Part shown: one piece after another, positions 23,191-32,807 of the stretch | How positions within the stretch are numbered: the stretch's first letter is position 1 | Layout: every line of letters starts with the position of its first letter | Assembly (NCBI RefSeq): GCF_026965555.1 | Contig: NZ_CP114040.1 | Coordinates: forward strand, 9,584,001-9,648,000 | DNA length: 64,000 nt | DNA from: Nannocystis punicea | GTDB lineage: Bacteria; Myxococcota_A; Polyangia; Nannocystales; Nannocystaceae | Direction of reading: 5' to 3' | Made by a program: the position numbers and the translations under genes | Notes under the pieces: model-generated | What the model was told of the DNA's origin: nothing | What the model saw: the letters and a program-made list of their open reading frames with translations, nothing else | Databases searched by the model: none

Positions 23191-26100
23191 TTACCAATTG
23201 GTAGGATCGAGCGTGTCGCCGACGTCCTCGAAGAAGTCCTTGAAGTCCCCGCCGAGGCTGCCGAAGAAGCTCTCGATCTCGTTCGCCGCGTAGCCGGCCC
23301 CCGAGAGCGCGGTGTTGAGGGCGTCCGCGCCGAGGCCGTAGCTGTCCTTGAGGAACTGGCCCGTCTGCGAGGTGGTCCAGCCGAAGCTGGTCTTGAGGAT
23401 CTTCGCGGCCTCGTTGGCGCCGATCGACAGCATCTTGACCGCCTCGCCGGCCCCGACCCCGAAGGTGTTGACGAGGCCCTTGGCGATGTCGGCCGACTTG
23501 GCGCCGACGTTCTCGAAGAACTTGGCGGCGTCCTTGGCGACCGGAGTGACGTTGGCCTTGACCCACTCGAACGCGACCTGACCAGCCTGGACCAGCGGGC
23601 CGAGCAGGCCGTTGACGATCAGGTCCTTGGCGTACTGATAGAACGCGGCCGCGAGGGCGGCGACGTCCTTGAACGGGACGCTGACCGAGAACGGCCCCGG
23701 GTTGTAGGACGTGCCCATCGCCGCGAACGAGAACGAGATGCCCTGCGAGAACGCGCTCGAGTCGACCTTCGTCGTGATCGAGGTGCCGACCGAGAGGTTG
23801 ACGTTGAAGCCGCCGATCGTGACGCTGACGCCGATCGTCGGGCCGAAGGTGAGCTGGAAGCCGGCGGAGGTCAGGGTCACCGAGGCGTTCTGATAGATGC
23901 CCCAGGTGCCGGTGTTGAGATTCGCAGTGAAGCCGCTGGTCGACAGCGTGGCCTTGACCTGCGACTTGTACACGCCGCCGAGCAGGCTGAACTGGCCGTC
24001 GACGGTGCCGCCGACCTGCGTCTTCTTGAGCACGACGTCGATCGCCGCGCCGCCGTTGCCGTTGACCGCGCTGACCCGCAGGAACTCGACGCCGCCGCCG
24101 CTGAGGACGATCGGGTCCATGGCGCCGACCAGCGAGCCGCCCTCGTCGAAGTCGAGCTGGCCGGCGACGCTGGCCTTGAAGCCCCACAGGTCGAGGCGGC
24201 CGCCGAGCTTGAGGCCGGGCGGGTAGCTCTGGCCGGCGATCGTGCCGCCCTTGGGGGCGAGGTAGAGCTGCAGGTCCTTGATCGAGACGTCGAGGACGCT
24301 GCCGACGTCGAGCCACGCGCCGGTGAGCGCGTCGATGAGCCGCGGCAGATCGATGCCCTCCTCGCTGTAGATGTCGAGGATGCACTTCGACCAGTCGCTG
24401 GCGTCGATCTTGATCCCCACGCGCGCGCCGAGCAGACCGCCGCCGATGTGCACCTCGCCGCGGACGCCGAGGACCACGAACGGGAACACCGGCGTCGCGC
24501 CGACCTGCACGCCGAGGCCGACGATCGTCAAGCCACGGACACCGAACGGGTCCTTCCACGCGCCGTCGGCCGCGTCGAGGGCGCCCCACACCGACACCGA
24601 GTTGCCGACGCCGGTGGCGACCTCGATGCCGCCGCGCAGCTGCAGGACCTCGCCGCCGAGGTCGAGCCGGAAGGCGATCACTGCGCCGGCGGTGGTGTCG
24701 GTCAGCTGCTTGCTGACGTTCAGCGCCAGCGACTCGAACACGACCAGCGGCGTGCCGAGCTCGACGTCGAGCTGCAGGGTGGCGCCCACGAAGAAGTTCT
24801 GCTCGGCCCCCCGCGAGGTCCCGACCGCGAGCACGACGCTGCGCGAGGCGAGGCCGAGCTGCGGGAAGGTCGCGTGGATCAGGTTGAACGGCGGGATCGC
24901 GGCCGCGCTCAGGGTGGCGTACATGTTGACGCCGTCGAGGTAGCTGCCGAGCTGCTCGTCCTCGCCGTCCTCGTTGGCGAGGATGATCGTGGTACTGCCG
25001 TAGAGCGCGAGGTACGGCATGACCACGGCCTCGATCGCCGGGCGCACGCTGCCGGGGATCTTGCTGAGCACCTCGGCCTGAACGATCGCAGCGATGCTGC
25101 TCGACTGCGGCAGGCCGAACTTCACCATCCACGTCAGGCCGTCGTCGCCCGAGCCGAGGTTCAGCGCGAGCGGGTCGACCGTGACCTTGAACGGCGCGGT
25201 CAAGGTGACCTTGCCGGCGTAGCTCGCCGCCTTCTCCAGCGGCTGCACCGTGACCGCCCCCTCGAACACGATCGGCAGGCCGAACGGCACGAACAGGATC
25301 TCCGCCTGCAGCTCGCCGAGGTTCTTGACCGCGGCCGGCAGCTCGAGCGGCTGCACCTGGCTGCTGGGACCGGTGGACGCGCCGAGGCTGCTCACGCCGC
25401 TCGGCGTGTCGCCGACCACCGGCTCGTCGCCCGGCAGCGCCTCGCTCGACGCCTGCAAGGCCACGCCCGTGCGCCAGCGCGGTGCGCCGCTCAAGTTGCC
25501 GTGGTTGCCGGTCGCGCTCCGATCGCGCGCCCGCGTGCCGCCGCCGTCCGAGAGCGGCCAGTAGCCGACCAGGCCGGCCTCCATGCCCCAAAGCCGCCGG
25601 TGCATGTCGGCCTGGATCTCGGCCTGGCTGCGCACGACGTTCCACAGGCGGACCTCGGCGACGGCGCCGACGAAGGTGTTGTCGACGCGACCGATCCATT
25701 TCACCGGCGAGGCGACCGGCGGCTTGCTCGTCGCGAATGTGTGGACCAGCGCGCCGTCGACGTAGATCCGGTAATTGCTGCCGTCGAAGGTGGCGGCGAC
25801 GTGATGCCAGCGACCGGCCTCGCCGCTGAGGACGGGGCCGGTGACGCCGCCCTGCTGCCCGGCGCCGTCGCCGTACGCGACGTGGATCTTCCGCTTCTGG
25901 ACGACCCACAGGCTCGGTGAGCGCTGCGGGACGCCGCCGGCCGGCTGGTTGCCGAGGAAGCCGTGATAGTTGTCGTCGGCGAGCGCCGGCTGAATCCAGC
26001 ACTCCTGCGTGAAGCGGCCGCCGAGCACCAGGGCGCTGCTGTCCGGCAGCTCGACGAAGTCACTCCCCCCGAGCTGCAGCGCCGGCGACCACGGAGACGC

Positions 26101-28035
26101 GACGGGCAATTGATGGTCGGCGGCGGCGAGCCTCGCGTCGCCCTGCAAGACGCCGGGAGCACCGGTACGCGCGCGGTCCTCGAGGCCCTCGCCGGACGCG
26201 CCGTCGAGCGGCCAGTAACCGACCAGGCCCGGCTCGCTGCCGTAAAGGCGACGATGCATGTCGGCCGCGATTTCGGCCTGGCTGCGAGCGCGGTTCCACA
26301 GACGTACGTCGGTGATGGCGCCGACGAAGGAGTTGTCGACGCGGCCGATCCATTTCACCGGCGAGGCCACCGGCGGCTTGCTCGTCGCGAATGTGTGGAC
26401 CAGCGCGCCGTCGACGTGGACCCGGTAATTGCTGCCGTCGAAGGTGGCGGCGACGTGGTGCCAGCGACCGGCCTCACCGCTGAGGACGTTGCCGGTGACG
26501 TCGCCCTGCTGGCCGGCGCCGTCGCCGTACGCGACGTGGATCTTCCGCTTCTGCACGACCCACATGCTCGGTGAGCGCTGCGGGACGCCGCCGGCCGGCT
26601 GGTTGCCGAGGAAGCCATGATAATTGTCGTCGGCGAGCGCCGGCTGAATCCAGCACTCCTGCGTGAAGGCGCCGCCGAGCACCAGCCCGCCGTTGTTCGA
26701 CAGGTCGACCCAGCCGCCGGCGAGTCGGAGCGCCGTCGGCCTGGGCAGACCCGGACCGTCCGCGCTCCAGACGGCGGTGACGAGCGCGCCGTGGGCCGCG
26801 TTCGGGCCGAGGTCGGCGGCGCGGGCACCGGGGCCGTCGTCGAGCGGCCAGTAGCCGACCAGGCCGGACTCCGTGCCCTGCAGGCGCCGGTTCATGTCGG
26901 CCTGGATCTGCGCCTGAGTGCGCGCGACCTTCCACAATCGGACCTCGGCGAGGTCACCGACGAAGGAATTGTCGACGCGACCGATCCACCGCACCGGCGA
27001 GGCGACCGGCGGCTTGCTCGTCGCGGATGTATGCACCAGCGCGCCGTCGACGTAGATGCGATAGGTGCCGCCGTCGAAGGTGGCCGCGACGTGGTGCCAG
27101 CGGCCCCGCTGGCCGCTGAGGACCGCCCCGGTGACTCCCCCCTGCTGTGCGGTGCCGTCGCCGAACGCGAAGTGGATCTGCCGCTTCCCGACGATCCACA
27201 GGCTCGGCGAGCGCTGCGGGACGCCTCCGTCCGGCTGGTTGCCGAGGAAGCCGTGATAGCTGTCGTCGCTGAAGGCGGGGCAGATCCAGCACTCCTGCGT
27301 GAACTTGCCGCCGAGCACGAGAGCGCCGGTGTTGCTCAGCTCGACATGGTTGCTGCCGTCGGTGCGCAGCGCCGCGAAGCGCGGCTGGATCGAGGGGCCG
27401 ATCGCTTCCCACTGACCCGTTGCGATCGTGCCGTTGTTGCCGCGGCCGCTGCCATCACGAGCGACCGCGCCGGCGCCCTCGTCGAGCGGCCAGTAACCGG
27501 CCAGCCCGGTCTCGTTGCCGAGCAAGTGCCGCCGCATGTCTTCCTGGATCTGCGCCTGGCTCCGGACCGTCGACCACAGCCGGACCTCGGCGAGGTGGCC
27601 GTGGAACTTCTCGACGTAGCCCTGGCCGAGGAGCAGCGGGAGATTGCTGGCCTTGGCCGCCGGGAACTGCGCCGCCGCCTCCGCGATCTGCACGCCGTTG
27701 CGATACCAGCGGAGCACCTTGCGACCGAGGTCGCGGACCACCGCGAGGTGTGTCCATTCGCCGATCACCACCGTCCCGGCCGGCGCGGCGAACCCCTGAT
27801 AGGGACCGGCGTTGTCGCCGGCGGTCCCGTAATAGTAGTTGAGCGCGCCGTCGGGCTCGACGGTGATGGTGCCCTCGCCGCCGAAGGCCTTGGCGATCGG
27901 GTTCTGGCGCTTCCCGAGCGAGGCCGGGCGAACCCACAATTCGACGGTCTGGTCGCCGATGAGCTGTAATTCGCTCGAGTTGGCGATCTCGACGCGGGTG
28001 CCGCTTCCATTGAACGAGAGTGACGTTGTTTTCAT
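23191..28035 (-). CDS. Giant protein with four LamG/concanavalin-like domains and a long beta-repeat region
   Basis: A 1614-residue protein starting MKTTSLSFNGSGTRVEIANS with GAGG just upstream; the in-frame extension of 23 residues is Arg-rich and unlikely. It has no Sec signal. Residues ~1-860 hold four LamG_3-type domains, each ending with a phrase like AEVRLWNVVRSQAEIQADM and VGYWPLDDG; domains 2-4 are almost copies of one another (FTQECWIQPALADDNYHGFL). The middle and C-terminal ~700 residues are Gly/Val/Leu-rich strands (FVVLGVRGEVHIGGGLLGA, SVTIGGFNVNLSVGTSI), and the last ~130 are helical (DIAKGLVNTFGVGAGEAVKM) ending in EDVGDTLDPTNW. Such architecture suggests an extracellular structural or adhesion protein exported by a non-Sec route, but the function is unknown. 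Confidence 0.8.
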   Translation of the reverse strand: MKTTSLSFNGSGTRVEIANSSELQLIGDQTVELWVRPASLGKRQNPIAKAFGGEGTITVEPDGALNYYYGTAGDNAGPYQGFAAPAGTVVIGEWTHLAVVRDLGRKVLRWYRNGVQIAEAAAQFPAAKASNLPLLLGQGYVEKFHGHLAEVRLWSTVRSQAQIQEDMRRHLLGNETGLAGYWPLDEGAGAVARDGSGRGNNGTIATGQWEAIGPSIQPRFAALRTDGSNHVELSNTGALVLGGKFTQECWICPAFSDDSYHGFLGNQPDGGVPQRSPSLWIVGKRQIHFAFGDGTAQQGGVTGAVLSGQRGRWHHVAATFDGGTYRIYVDGALVHTSATSKPPVASPVRWIGRVDNSFVGDLAEVRLWKVARTQAQIQADMNRRLQGTESGLVGYWPLDDGPGARAADLGPNAAHGALVTAVWSADGPGLPRPTALRLAGGWVDLSNNGGLVLGGAFTQECWIQPALADDNYHGFLGNQPAGGVPQRSPSMWVVQKRKIHVAYGDGAGQQGDVTGNVLSGEAGRWHHVAATFDGSNYRVHVDGALVHTFATSKPPVASPVKWIGRVDNSFVGAITDVRLWNRARSQAEIAADMHRRLYGSEPGLVGYWPLDGASGEGLEDRARTGAPGVLQGDARLAAADHQLPVASPWSPALQLGGSDFVELPDSSALVLGGRFTQECWIQPALADDNYHGFLGNQPAGGVPQRSPSLWVVQKRKIHVAYGDGAGQQGGVTGPVLSGEAGRWHHVAATFDGSNYRIYVDGALVHTFATSKPPVASPVKWIGRVDNTFVGAVAEVRLWNVVRSQAEIQADMHRRLWGMEAGLVGYWPLSDGGGTRARDRSATGNHGNLSGAPRWRTGVALQASSEALPGDEPVVGDTPSGVSSLGASTGPSSQVQPLELPAAVKNLGELQAEILFVPFGLPIVFEGAVTVQPLEKAASYAGKVTLTAPFKVTVDPLALNLGSGDDGLTWMVKFGLPQSSSIAAIVQAEVLSKIPGSVRPAIEAVVMPYLALYGSTTIILANEDGEDEQLGSYLDGVNMYATLSAAAIPPFNLIHATFPQLGLASRSVVLAVGTSRGAEQNFFVGATLQLDVELGTPLVVFESLALNVSKQLTDTTAGAVIAFRLDLGGEVLQLRGGIEVATGVGNSVSVWGALDAADGAWKDPFGVRGLTIVGLGVQVGATPVFPFVVLGVRGEVHIGGGLLGARVGIKIDASDWSKCILDIYSEEGIDLPRLIDALTGAWLDVGSVLDVSIKDLQLYLAPKGGTIAGQSYPPGLKLGGRLDLWGFKASVAGQLDFDEGGSLVGAMDPIVLSGGGVEFLRVSAVNGNGGAAIDVVLKKTQVGGTVDGQFSLLGGVYKSQVKATLSTSGFTANLNTGTWGIYQNASVTLTSAGFQLTFGPTIGVSVTIGGFNVNLSVGTSITTKVDSSAFSQGISFSFAAMGTSYNPGPFSVSVPFKDVAALAAAFYQYAKDLIVNGLLGPLVQAGQVAFEWVKANVTPVAKDAAKFFENVGAKSADIAKGLVNTFGVGAGEAVKMLSIGANEAAKILKTSFGWTTSQTGQFLKDSYGLGADALNTALSGAGYAANEIESFFGSLGGDFKDFFEDVGDTLDPTNW
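25640..27340. repeat. Tandem ~640-bp DNA repeats encoding LamG domains 2-4
   Basis: The segment GGCTTGCTCGTCGCGAATGT recurs near 25721 and 26375, with a one-base variant (GGATGT) at 27011, giving spacings of about 654 and 636 bp. Long stretches around it are nearly identical, for example the phrases for FLGNQPAGGVPQRSP and WIGRVDNSFVG. The near-identity at DNA level indicates recent duplication or gene conversion among the domains. Confidence 0.85.
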
Positions 28036-28775
28036 GACCTCGTAGATCCGTTTCTGGCAGATGGCGGAGCGCACAACCGCGGCCCGTCGACCGGGCCGCT
28101 TCAATTCAGGCGGCGAGCCTTACACGGTGGTCATGTCGGCACAAGCAGCGTCGATTCGCGCGCTCCGGCGCCGCGCGGTTCAGTTCCGCACAATCGGCAA
28201 ATTGAACCGAGGAACAATGCTCATCGCGATTGGGGCCTCCACCCGATGTTCCGACGCCACGACGTGCGCGGCCGACCGCGGCCCGAGAGAACGTCCACAC
28301 GCGCAAGAACGGGCGCTCCGACGCATTCTTGGCGAGGCGGCCGGGGGCGCAGTCGACAGTCTGCGAAGCTGGACACGCCGCTCGGAGGCTCTTCCAAGAA
28401 GGATGTCGGGACCAAGTTCGGAGTGTCACGCGATTGTGATAAAGCAGCAGCCCAATGGCCATACCGCGATGGCCTTCATCGACCGTGCCATCGACAATCT
28501 AAACAATTTCACAACTGGACGGGGCGGCACACATCGCCCGTCGCGGCCGGCCGCCTGCTCCGGCAGATTCGGCCGGCGACCTCCCTGCCGATTCTGCCGA
28601 GAGCGACCTCGGGTCCTGATGTGCCGCATCGCAGGTCGTCACCTCATCGCGCGGCCCGCGGTGAGCGGTGCAGTCCTCTCGCCGGTTTCCACCCGGGTGA
28701 TCCACTTTACGCGGGCATACGGTCGCTGACCGCAAGTGCACGAGGATTCACGGCCGACACGCTCGCGGATCGCCC
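28036..28775. other. 740-bp region without a supportable gene
   Basis: It lies between the starts of the LamG gene and the end of an acyltransferase gene, both minus strand. Its base composition is lower in GC than its neighbours in places (for example around 28430-28510, with AATCTAAACAATTTCACAAC). Several frames of 60-220 codons run through but are Arg/Ser/Cys-rich and lack ribosome sites. It probably contains the promoter of the LamG gene. Confidence 0.4.
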
Positions 28776-29495
28776 TCAGCCGCGTCCGGCGAGCAGCCGC
28801 GCGGTCCAGCGCTGCAGCGCCGCGAGCCGGGCTCGCTGGCGGCCGTCACCGCCGCCCTGCAGGACGGCGCGGGTCATGCAGAACACGTCGGAGGTGATCA
28901 CGCCGACCTCGGGGTAATCCTCCTCGAGCGACCCCAGCTCGACCGCCCCGACCGCGGCGAGCAGCGGCCGCGTGACGAGGTTGCGCACCGGGCGAGCGAC
29001 GACGGTGGCGAACACGAGGTCGCAGCCGTCGTCGAGCAGCCGCGCGAGCGCCCGCCACGCCAGGGCCGGCGCGCACAGCCTGTACTTCGGGTCAGGTAGC
29101 ACCGCGAGCTGATCGAGGTAGCCCACGCGCAGGGCCTCGATCGCCGCGAGCTCGGCCGGACCGACGCCGCCGCCCCAGCCGATGTGCGCGCGGCGCTGCC
29201 ACAGCGCGCTCCGCCGCAACGCCGCGTCCGGCAGCGCGGTGACGAAGCCGACCACCCGCGAGCCGTCGAGCAGGACCTCCACCTGCGCCCCGGTGAGCAG
29301 CGCCTCGTACTGCGCGCGCGTGGAGCCGAGCAAGAACCCGCCGCGGCTGCTCTCGGCGACGTCGGCGTCGGGCTGCATGCGCAGCTGCTGCTTGACCTGC
29401 AGCATCGCCCCGGCGTCGCCGACGACGCCCGCCCGCAGACGCAATGACGGGATTGACGTCTGAATCACATCCCTCGGGCCGATCTCGGTGTTCAT
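28776..29495 (-). CDS. GNAT-like N-acyltransferase, paired with a desaturase
   Basis: A 239-residue protein with a GNAT-like layout: helix LQVKQQLRMQPDAD, strands VEVLLDGSRVVGFVTALPD, then GYLDQLAVLPDPKYRLCAPALAWRALARLLDDG, which has the beta4-alpha3 spacing of acetyl/acyl-CoA-binding N-acyltransferases (the strict Q/RxxGxG/A loop is not conserved). It starts 8 bp after the stop of the desaturase gene, so the two form an operon with desaturase first. Inferred role: transfer of an acyl chain, perhaps one modified by the desaturase, to an amine. The acyl-chain link is inference only. Confidence 0.65.
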   Translation of the reverse strand: MNTEIGPRDVIQTSIPSLRLRAGVVGDAGAMLQVKQQLRMQPDADVAESSRGGFLLGSTRAQYEALLTGAQVEVLLDGSRVVGFVTALPDAALRRSALWQRRAHIGWGGGVGPAELAAIEALRVGYLDQLAVLPDPKYRLCAPALAWRALARLLDDGCDLVFATVVARPVRNLVTRPLLAAVGAVELGSLEEDYPEVGVITSDVFCMTRAVLQGGGDGRQRARLAALQRWTARLLAGRG

Positions 29496-29502
29496 ATTTC
29501 TC

Positions 29503-30462
29503 TTAGATCTCCGGGCGGTCGACGAAGATGGGTCCGCGCAGCTGTTGCAGCACTGCGCCGAGGACGGTGCGGACCTCGCCCGGGGCCGGACCGCGCAGGC
29601 GCCGGGCGGGCAGCAGGTACCACGGCAGCCGCGGATCGCCGTGGTGGGTGCTGTGCTCGTGGAAGTTGAGCAGCAGCCAGCCGAACAGCCGCCCCGGCGC
29701 GAGCGAGCGGACATTGCCGCGGACATCGGCGCCGAGCGGCGTGCGATAATGATAGATGTAGACGAACAGCGAATACACCCACGCGAACGCGAGCGTCGGC
29801 AAGCCGAGAGTCGCGAGGTACACGTCGCGCCCGCAGCCGACCAGCACCAGGGCGTGGACGGCCGCGCCGAAGCCGAGCTCGACCCACGCGCGCAGCCGAT
29901 GTCGCCCCCGCCAGCCCTTGAAGGCCGGGGAGATCCGGCAAGCCACGCCGGTCGGCAGCAGCAAGAAGAGGACGACAGAGACCAGGCCGTGGACGTAGAA
30001 GCCGCCGCAGAACACGCCGAGCAGCCAGGCCGCCCAGCCGAGCGCCCACGCGAGGCTCCGACGCAGGCCGGGCGCGCGCGGCAGCAGCACGACGTCGAGG
30101 GTGGCGATCTTCGGCGCGCGCCGGTTGTGCCCGTGGTGAAAGGCGTGGATCTTGCGCACCACGGTCAGCGGCGCGAGCAGCGGCGCGAGCAGCAGCGCGC
30201 CGACCAGGTCGTTGAGCCGGCGATGATCGGGGAACAGCTTGCCGTGCACGGCCTCGTGCCCGACCGTGAACATGCGGTCCATCCACAGCCCGAGCGCGAG
30301 CACCAGCGGCGCCTGCACCCACGCCCCCGCCCCGGCCTGCGCCGCCCAGGCGGCCGCGCCGAGGAGGACGCAGTAGAGGCTGCAAGTCTCGAACACCAGC
30401 GCCGCGGAGATCCAGTTGTGCGCCGGCGACCGGTCCGACGCCCCGAACACTTCACTTGCCAT
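29503..30462 (-). CDS. Membrane fatty acid desaturase-like protein
   Basis: A 319-residue integral membrane di-iron enzyme with three His clusters: GHEAVHG (residues ~68-74), HAFHHGHN (~106-113) and FHEHSTHHGD (~268-277). Four or more hydrophobic segments separate them. This matches the fatty acid desaturase / beta-carotene hydroxylase superfamily. Substrate could be a lipid-bound acyl chain or an isoprenoid. The ATG at 30460-30462 is the only good start. Translationally close to the downstream acyltransferase gene. Confidence 0.85.
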   Translation of the reverse strand: MASEVFGASDRSPAHNWISAALVFETCSLYCVLLGAAAWAAQAGAGAWVQAPLVLALGLWMDRMFTVGHEAVHGKLFPDHRRLNDLVGALLLAPLLAPLTVVRKIHAFHHGHNRRAPKIATLDVVLLPRAPGLRRSLAWALGWAAWLLGVFCGGFYVHGLVSVVLFLLLPTGVACRISPAFKGWRGRHRLRAWVELGFGAAVHALVLVGCGRDVYLATLGLPTLAFAWVYSLFVYIYHYRTPLGADVRGNVRSLAPGRLFGWLLLNFHEHSTHHGDPRLPWYLLPARRLRGPAPGEVRTVLGAVLQQLRGPIFVDRPEI

Positions 30463-30749
30463 GGAGCCCTCTCCGCACCCGAGGTTGCAGACCTTCGCGA
30501 CATTGTGCCGAGCGGCACCGGCGTGGTCCCGTCCGCAAGGCTGGATCGATCGTCCGCATCATGATGCTCGACGCGCGAGCGAGGAGTCGCCGGAGCGGCC
30601 CGAAAAATTGCGAGACCGGCAATTTTTCTGCGCGCGCCGCAGCACAGCGCCTCCGCCGCCAGCCACACCTGCAGGCGCGGCCAGCGAGCGCGGCACGTTC
30701 GCCACGCTCGCGGTCGGGCCGCGCGGGTCGTTCTCGTCGTGACCTCGCG

Positions 30750-31373
30750 TCAGCACCCGTGAGCCTCCTGCAGGGCGGCGATCGTCGGCTCGTCCAGCGC
30801 GCCCGTCACCTCGAGGCCGCGCAGCGCCTGGAAGTGACGCAGGGCCCGCTGGATGCCCTCGTCCGGCGTCGACGGTTCGGCGTGGTACAGCCCGAGGCTC
30901 CGCAGGCGCTGCGCGGCGCCTCGCCAGCGGTCCGCGGGCTCCAGGTGCCCGAGCTCGAACTCGTACCTCTCGCCGCGCCCGGGGAGCACCAGGGTCGCGG
31001 TCGTCACGTCGGCAGAGAGCGCGGCCTCGAGACGTCCGTCCCCGTCCGCCGCGCCTTCGAGCACCTGGCCGCCGGCGGTGAGCACATACGGCTCGCCGGC
31101 CAGCGGTTCGCCGTTTCGCTGCAGTCGCAGGCGAAACATCGCCCGCGGGCGACTCACGCGGAAGCAATGCACGCAGTCCGTCCCGACCTCGAAGGTGCGC
31201 GGATCGGGCCGGGGCAGCGCGACCTCGTCCCCCGGCGCGAGGACGTTGGGATCGCGGCCTGCATCCCGCAGGGCACGATTGCCGGGGTCGTTCCAGATCG
31301 CGTCGAAGGGGAGCCACGTCCGCTCGGCGAGGGAACTGACGCACTCTCCCGGCTTGATCTTGTGAGTCGGCAT
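30750..31373 (-). CDS. LysM and peptidoglycan-binding protein, type VI secretion accessory-like
   Basis: A 207-residue protein: LysM domain at 1-55 (THKIKPGECVSSLAERTW, DPNVLAPGDEVALP), a central beta domain (~60-130) and a C-terminal peptidoglycan-binding type 1 helical domain (~140-205, IQRALRHFQALRGLEVTGAL). There is no signal peptide, so it is expected to reach peptidoglycan by another route. This LysM plus PG-binding arrangement commonly accompanies VgrG or contractile-injection-system genes. It follows 20 bp after the next gene upstream in the same direction. The start MPTHKIKPGE is chosen because the LysM begins there. Confidence 0.78.
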   Translation of the reverse strand: MPTHKIKPGECVSSLAERTWLPFDAIWNDPGNRALRDAGRDPNVLAPGDEVALPRPDPRTFEVGTDCVHCFRVSRPRAMFRLRLQRNGEPLAGEPYVLTAGGQVLEGAADGDGRLEAALSADVTTATLVLPGRGERYEFELGHLEPADRWRGAAQRLRSLGLYHAEPSTPDEGIQRALRHFQALRGLEVTGALDEPTIAALQEAHGC

Positions 31374-31393
31374 GGCGAAGTGCTGGGGGTCGC

Positions 31394-31990
31394 TCAGGAC
31401 GGAGCTCGTGCCGGCGTCGTCGCCAGCTCGCAGACCCCGCCGTCGAGGTCCGGAAAGGACACACGGCATGTCCCGGGGGACAGACGCACGATCCGCGCCG
31501 AGCCGAGTGAATCGGTATAGCCGCGGTGCTGGTGCCCGTCGGGGTCGATGAGGAGATAGCGCTGACCGGGGATCGCCACGTCGTCCTCGTCGGCGAGGCG
31601 GATCTCGATCCAGTGGGTCGCATCCACCGGCCGGTCCAGCGCACGGTCGTCGTCCGCGCTGTCCGCCCGCTCCGTGCGCGCCCGCGACTCCACCATCCCC
31701 CATTGCCCTGCCGGGAGCACGCGGACCAGGACGAGCCGCCCCGCGTCGATCGCCGCGACCAGGCGCGCCAGGACCTCGCGGTCGTCCCGCATCGAGGCCC
31801 CGGACGCGAGCTCCGCGGCGAGGAGACGCAGCGCCCTCGCGTCGAAGGCGTCGGCGAACAGCGGCGCGAGCAGAGCCTCCGCTTGGCGAGCGCGGGCGGC
31901 GATGCGTGGCGCGTCGGCGGCGACGGCATTCGCGGCCGCGAGCACGAAGCTCTCACCACGACTGCGGAACGGCCGGTGGAGCGCCACCAC
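31394..31990 (-). CDS. Protein with VgrG-associated-type beta domain
   Basis: A 198-residue protein starting at GTG. Residues 1-85 are helical (LAAANAVAADAPRIAARARQ). Residues ~125-190 read HWIEIRLADEDDVAIPGQRY, then DPDGHQHRGYTDSLGSARI and PGTCRVSFPDLDGG. I recognise this last region from proteins next to VgrG/PAAR genes of type VI or related contractile systems, but that is from memory and should be treated as tentative. No signal peptide. Likely co-transcribed with the LysM gene. Confidence 0.6.
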   Translation of the reverse strand: MVALHRPFRSRGESFVLAAANAVAADAPRIAARARQAEALLAPLFADAFDARALRLLAAELASGASMRDDREVLARLVAAIDAGRLVLVRVLPAGQWGMVESRARTERADSADDDRALDRPVDATHWIEIRLADEDDVAIPGQRYLLIDPDGHQHRGYTDSLGSARIVRLSPGTCRVSFPDLDGGVCELATTPARAPS

Positions 31991-32285
31991 CGGAAGCTAG
32001 CGGGTCCTGGCGATCGTGCCAAGCGTCGATGCGCGCCGGCGCGCGGGCTCGACAAACGAGGGTGACGATTCCTCGACCGGGTCCGATGTCATGAGCGTGA
32101 GGATCCGCCGGCACGGCGACGTCGGCGCCGAGAACGTGGATGGCCGATCGGTCAGGTCGTCCCCGCGAGGAGGACGCCCTCCCCCACGGGCGGGGCTGCA
32201 TGTTTCAACTCCGGACCCCCGACGCGGGCTCGCCTCGCGGGTCGTTCATCGCGGTCGACGAGCAATGTGCATAGTGGACTCCGAC

Positions 32286-32807
32286 TCACTCGCGCGCCTC
32301 GTAGCCGAAGTAGTGGGCGAGGAACTGCGCGAAGCCGTCGTACTTCCACCAGAACTCGTAACCCTGGTGGCATCCGAGCACGCGGAGCTCGCGGCCTGGA
32401 CGGAGCACGAGGAGGTGCTCCTGGCTGCCCGACCTCGGCAGCTCGAGCGCGACCGCGTCGACGAGGTCGCTCTCGGGGAGCAGATCGATCCAGGCCGCAA
32501 GGAGCTGCTCGGCGGCGTCGCCGGGCCCGTCTTCCGGCGCCCCGGCCCACCGGCCCAGGATCTCGCGCAGCGGCCGGAGGGCAAGGCGCGGGGCGTCCTG
32601 CGGCGCAGACGGGTCGAGGAGCGGAAACCACGCGGCGTCATAGGCGAGCCACGTGGTGAGCTCCTCCGGGGGCGCGGAGCCGTCGTCCAGGCGGAGCCGG
32701 GCGAGCGGCTCGCGCTCGAGCGGACGAGGGTCGCGGTGGACGTGGAACCACGCCTTCCCGACGTCGCCCTCGCTGTGGAGACGGCGGATCACGTCGTCGA
32801 CGGTCAT
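32286..32807 (-). CDS. Hypothetical 173-residue protein, possible immunity-type
   Basis: From ATG 32805-32807 the protein reads MTVDDVIRRLHSEGDVGKAW and ends with EFWWKYDGFAQFLAHYFGYE. It is acidic, soluble and without signal peptide, with a run of helix/strand alternation similar in style to SUKH/SMI1-like proteins (ELTTWLAYDAAWFPLLDPSA, LLVLRPGRELRVLGCHQGY). Its place beside the LysM module suggests an immunity or adaptor role; this is inference and no family match can be claimed. Confidence 0.55.
   Translation of the reverse strand: MTVDDVIRRLHSEGDVGKAWFHVHRDPRPLEREPLARLRLDDGSAPPEELTTWLAYDAAWFPLLDPSAPQDAPRLALRPLREILGRWAGAPEDGPGDAAEQLLAAWIDLLPESDLVDAVALELPRSGSQEHLLVLRPGRELRVLGCHQGYEFWWKYDGFAQFLAHYFGYEARE

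Noticed and set aside
28061..28729. A 222-codon frame in the 28-kb gap
   Set aside because: Composition rich in Arg, Cys and Ser, no ribosome site, and equally long frames on the other strand.
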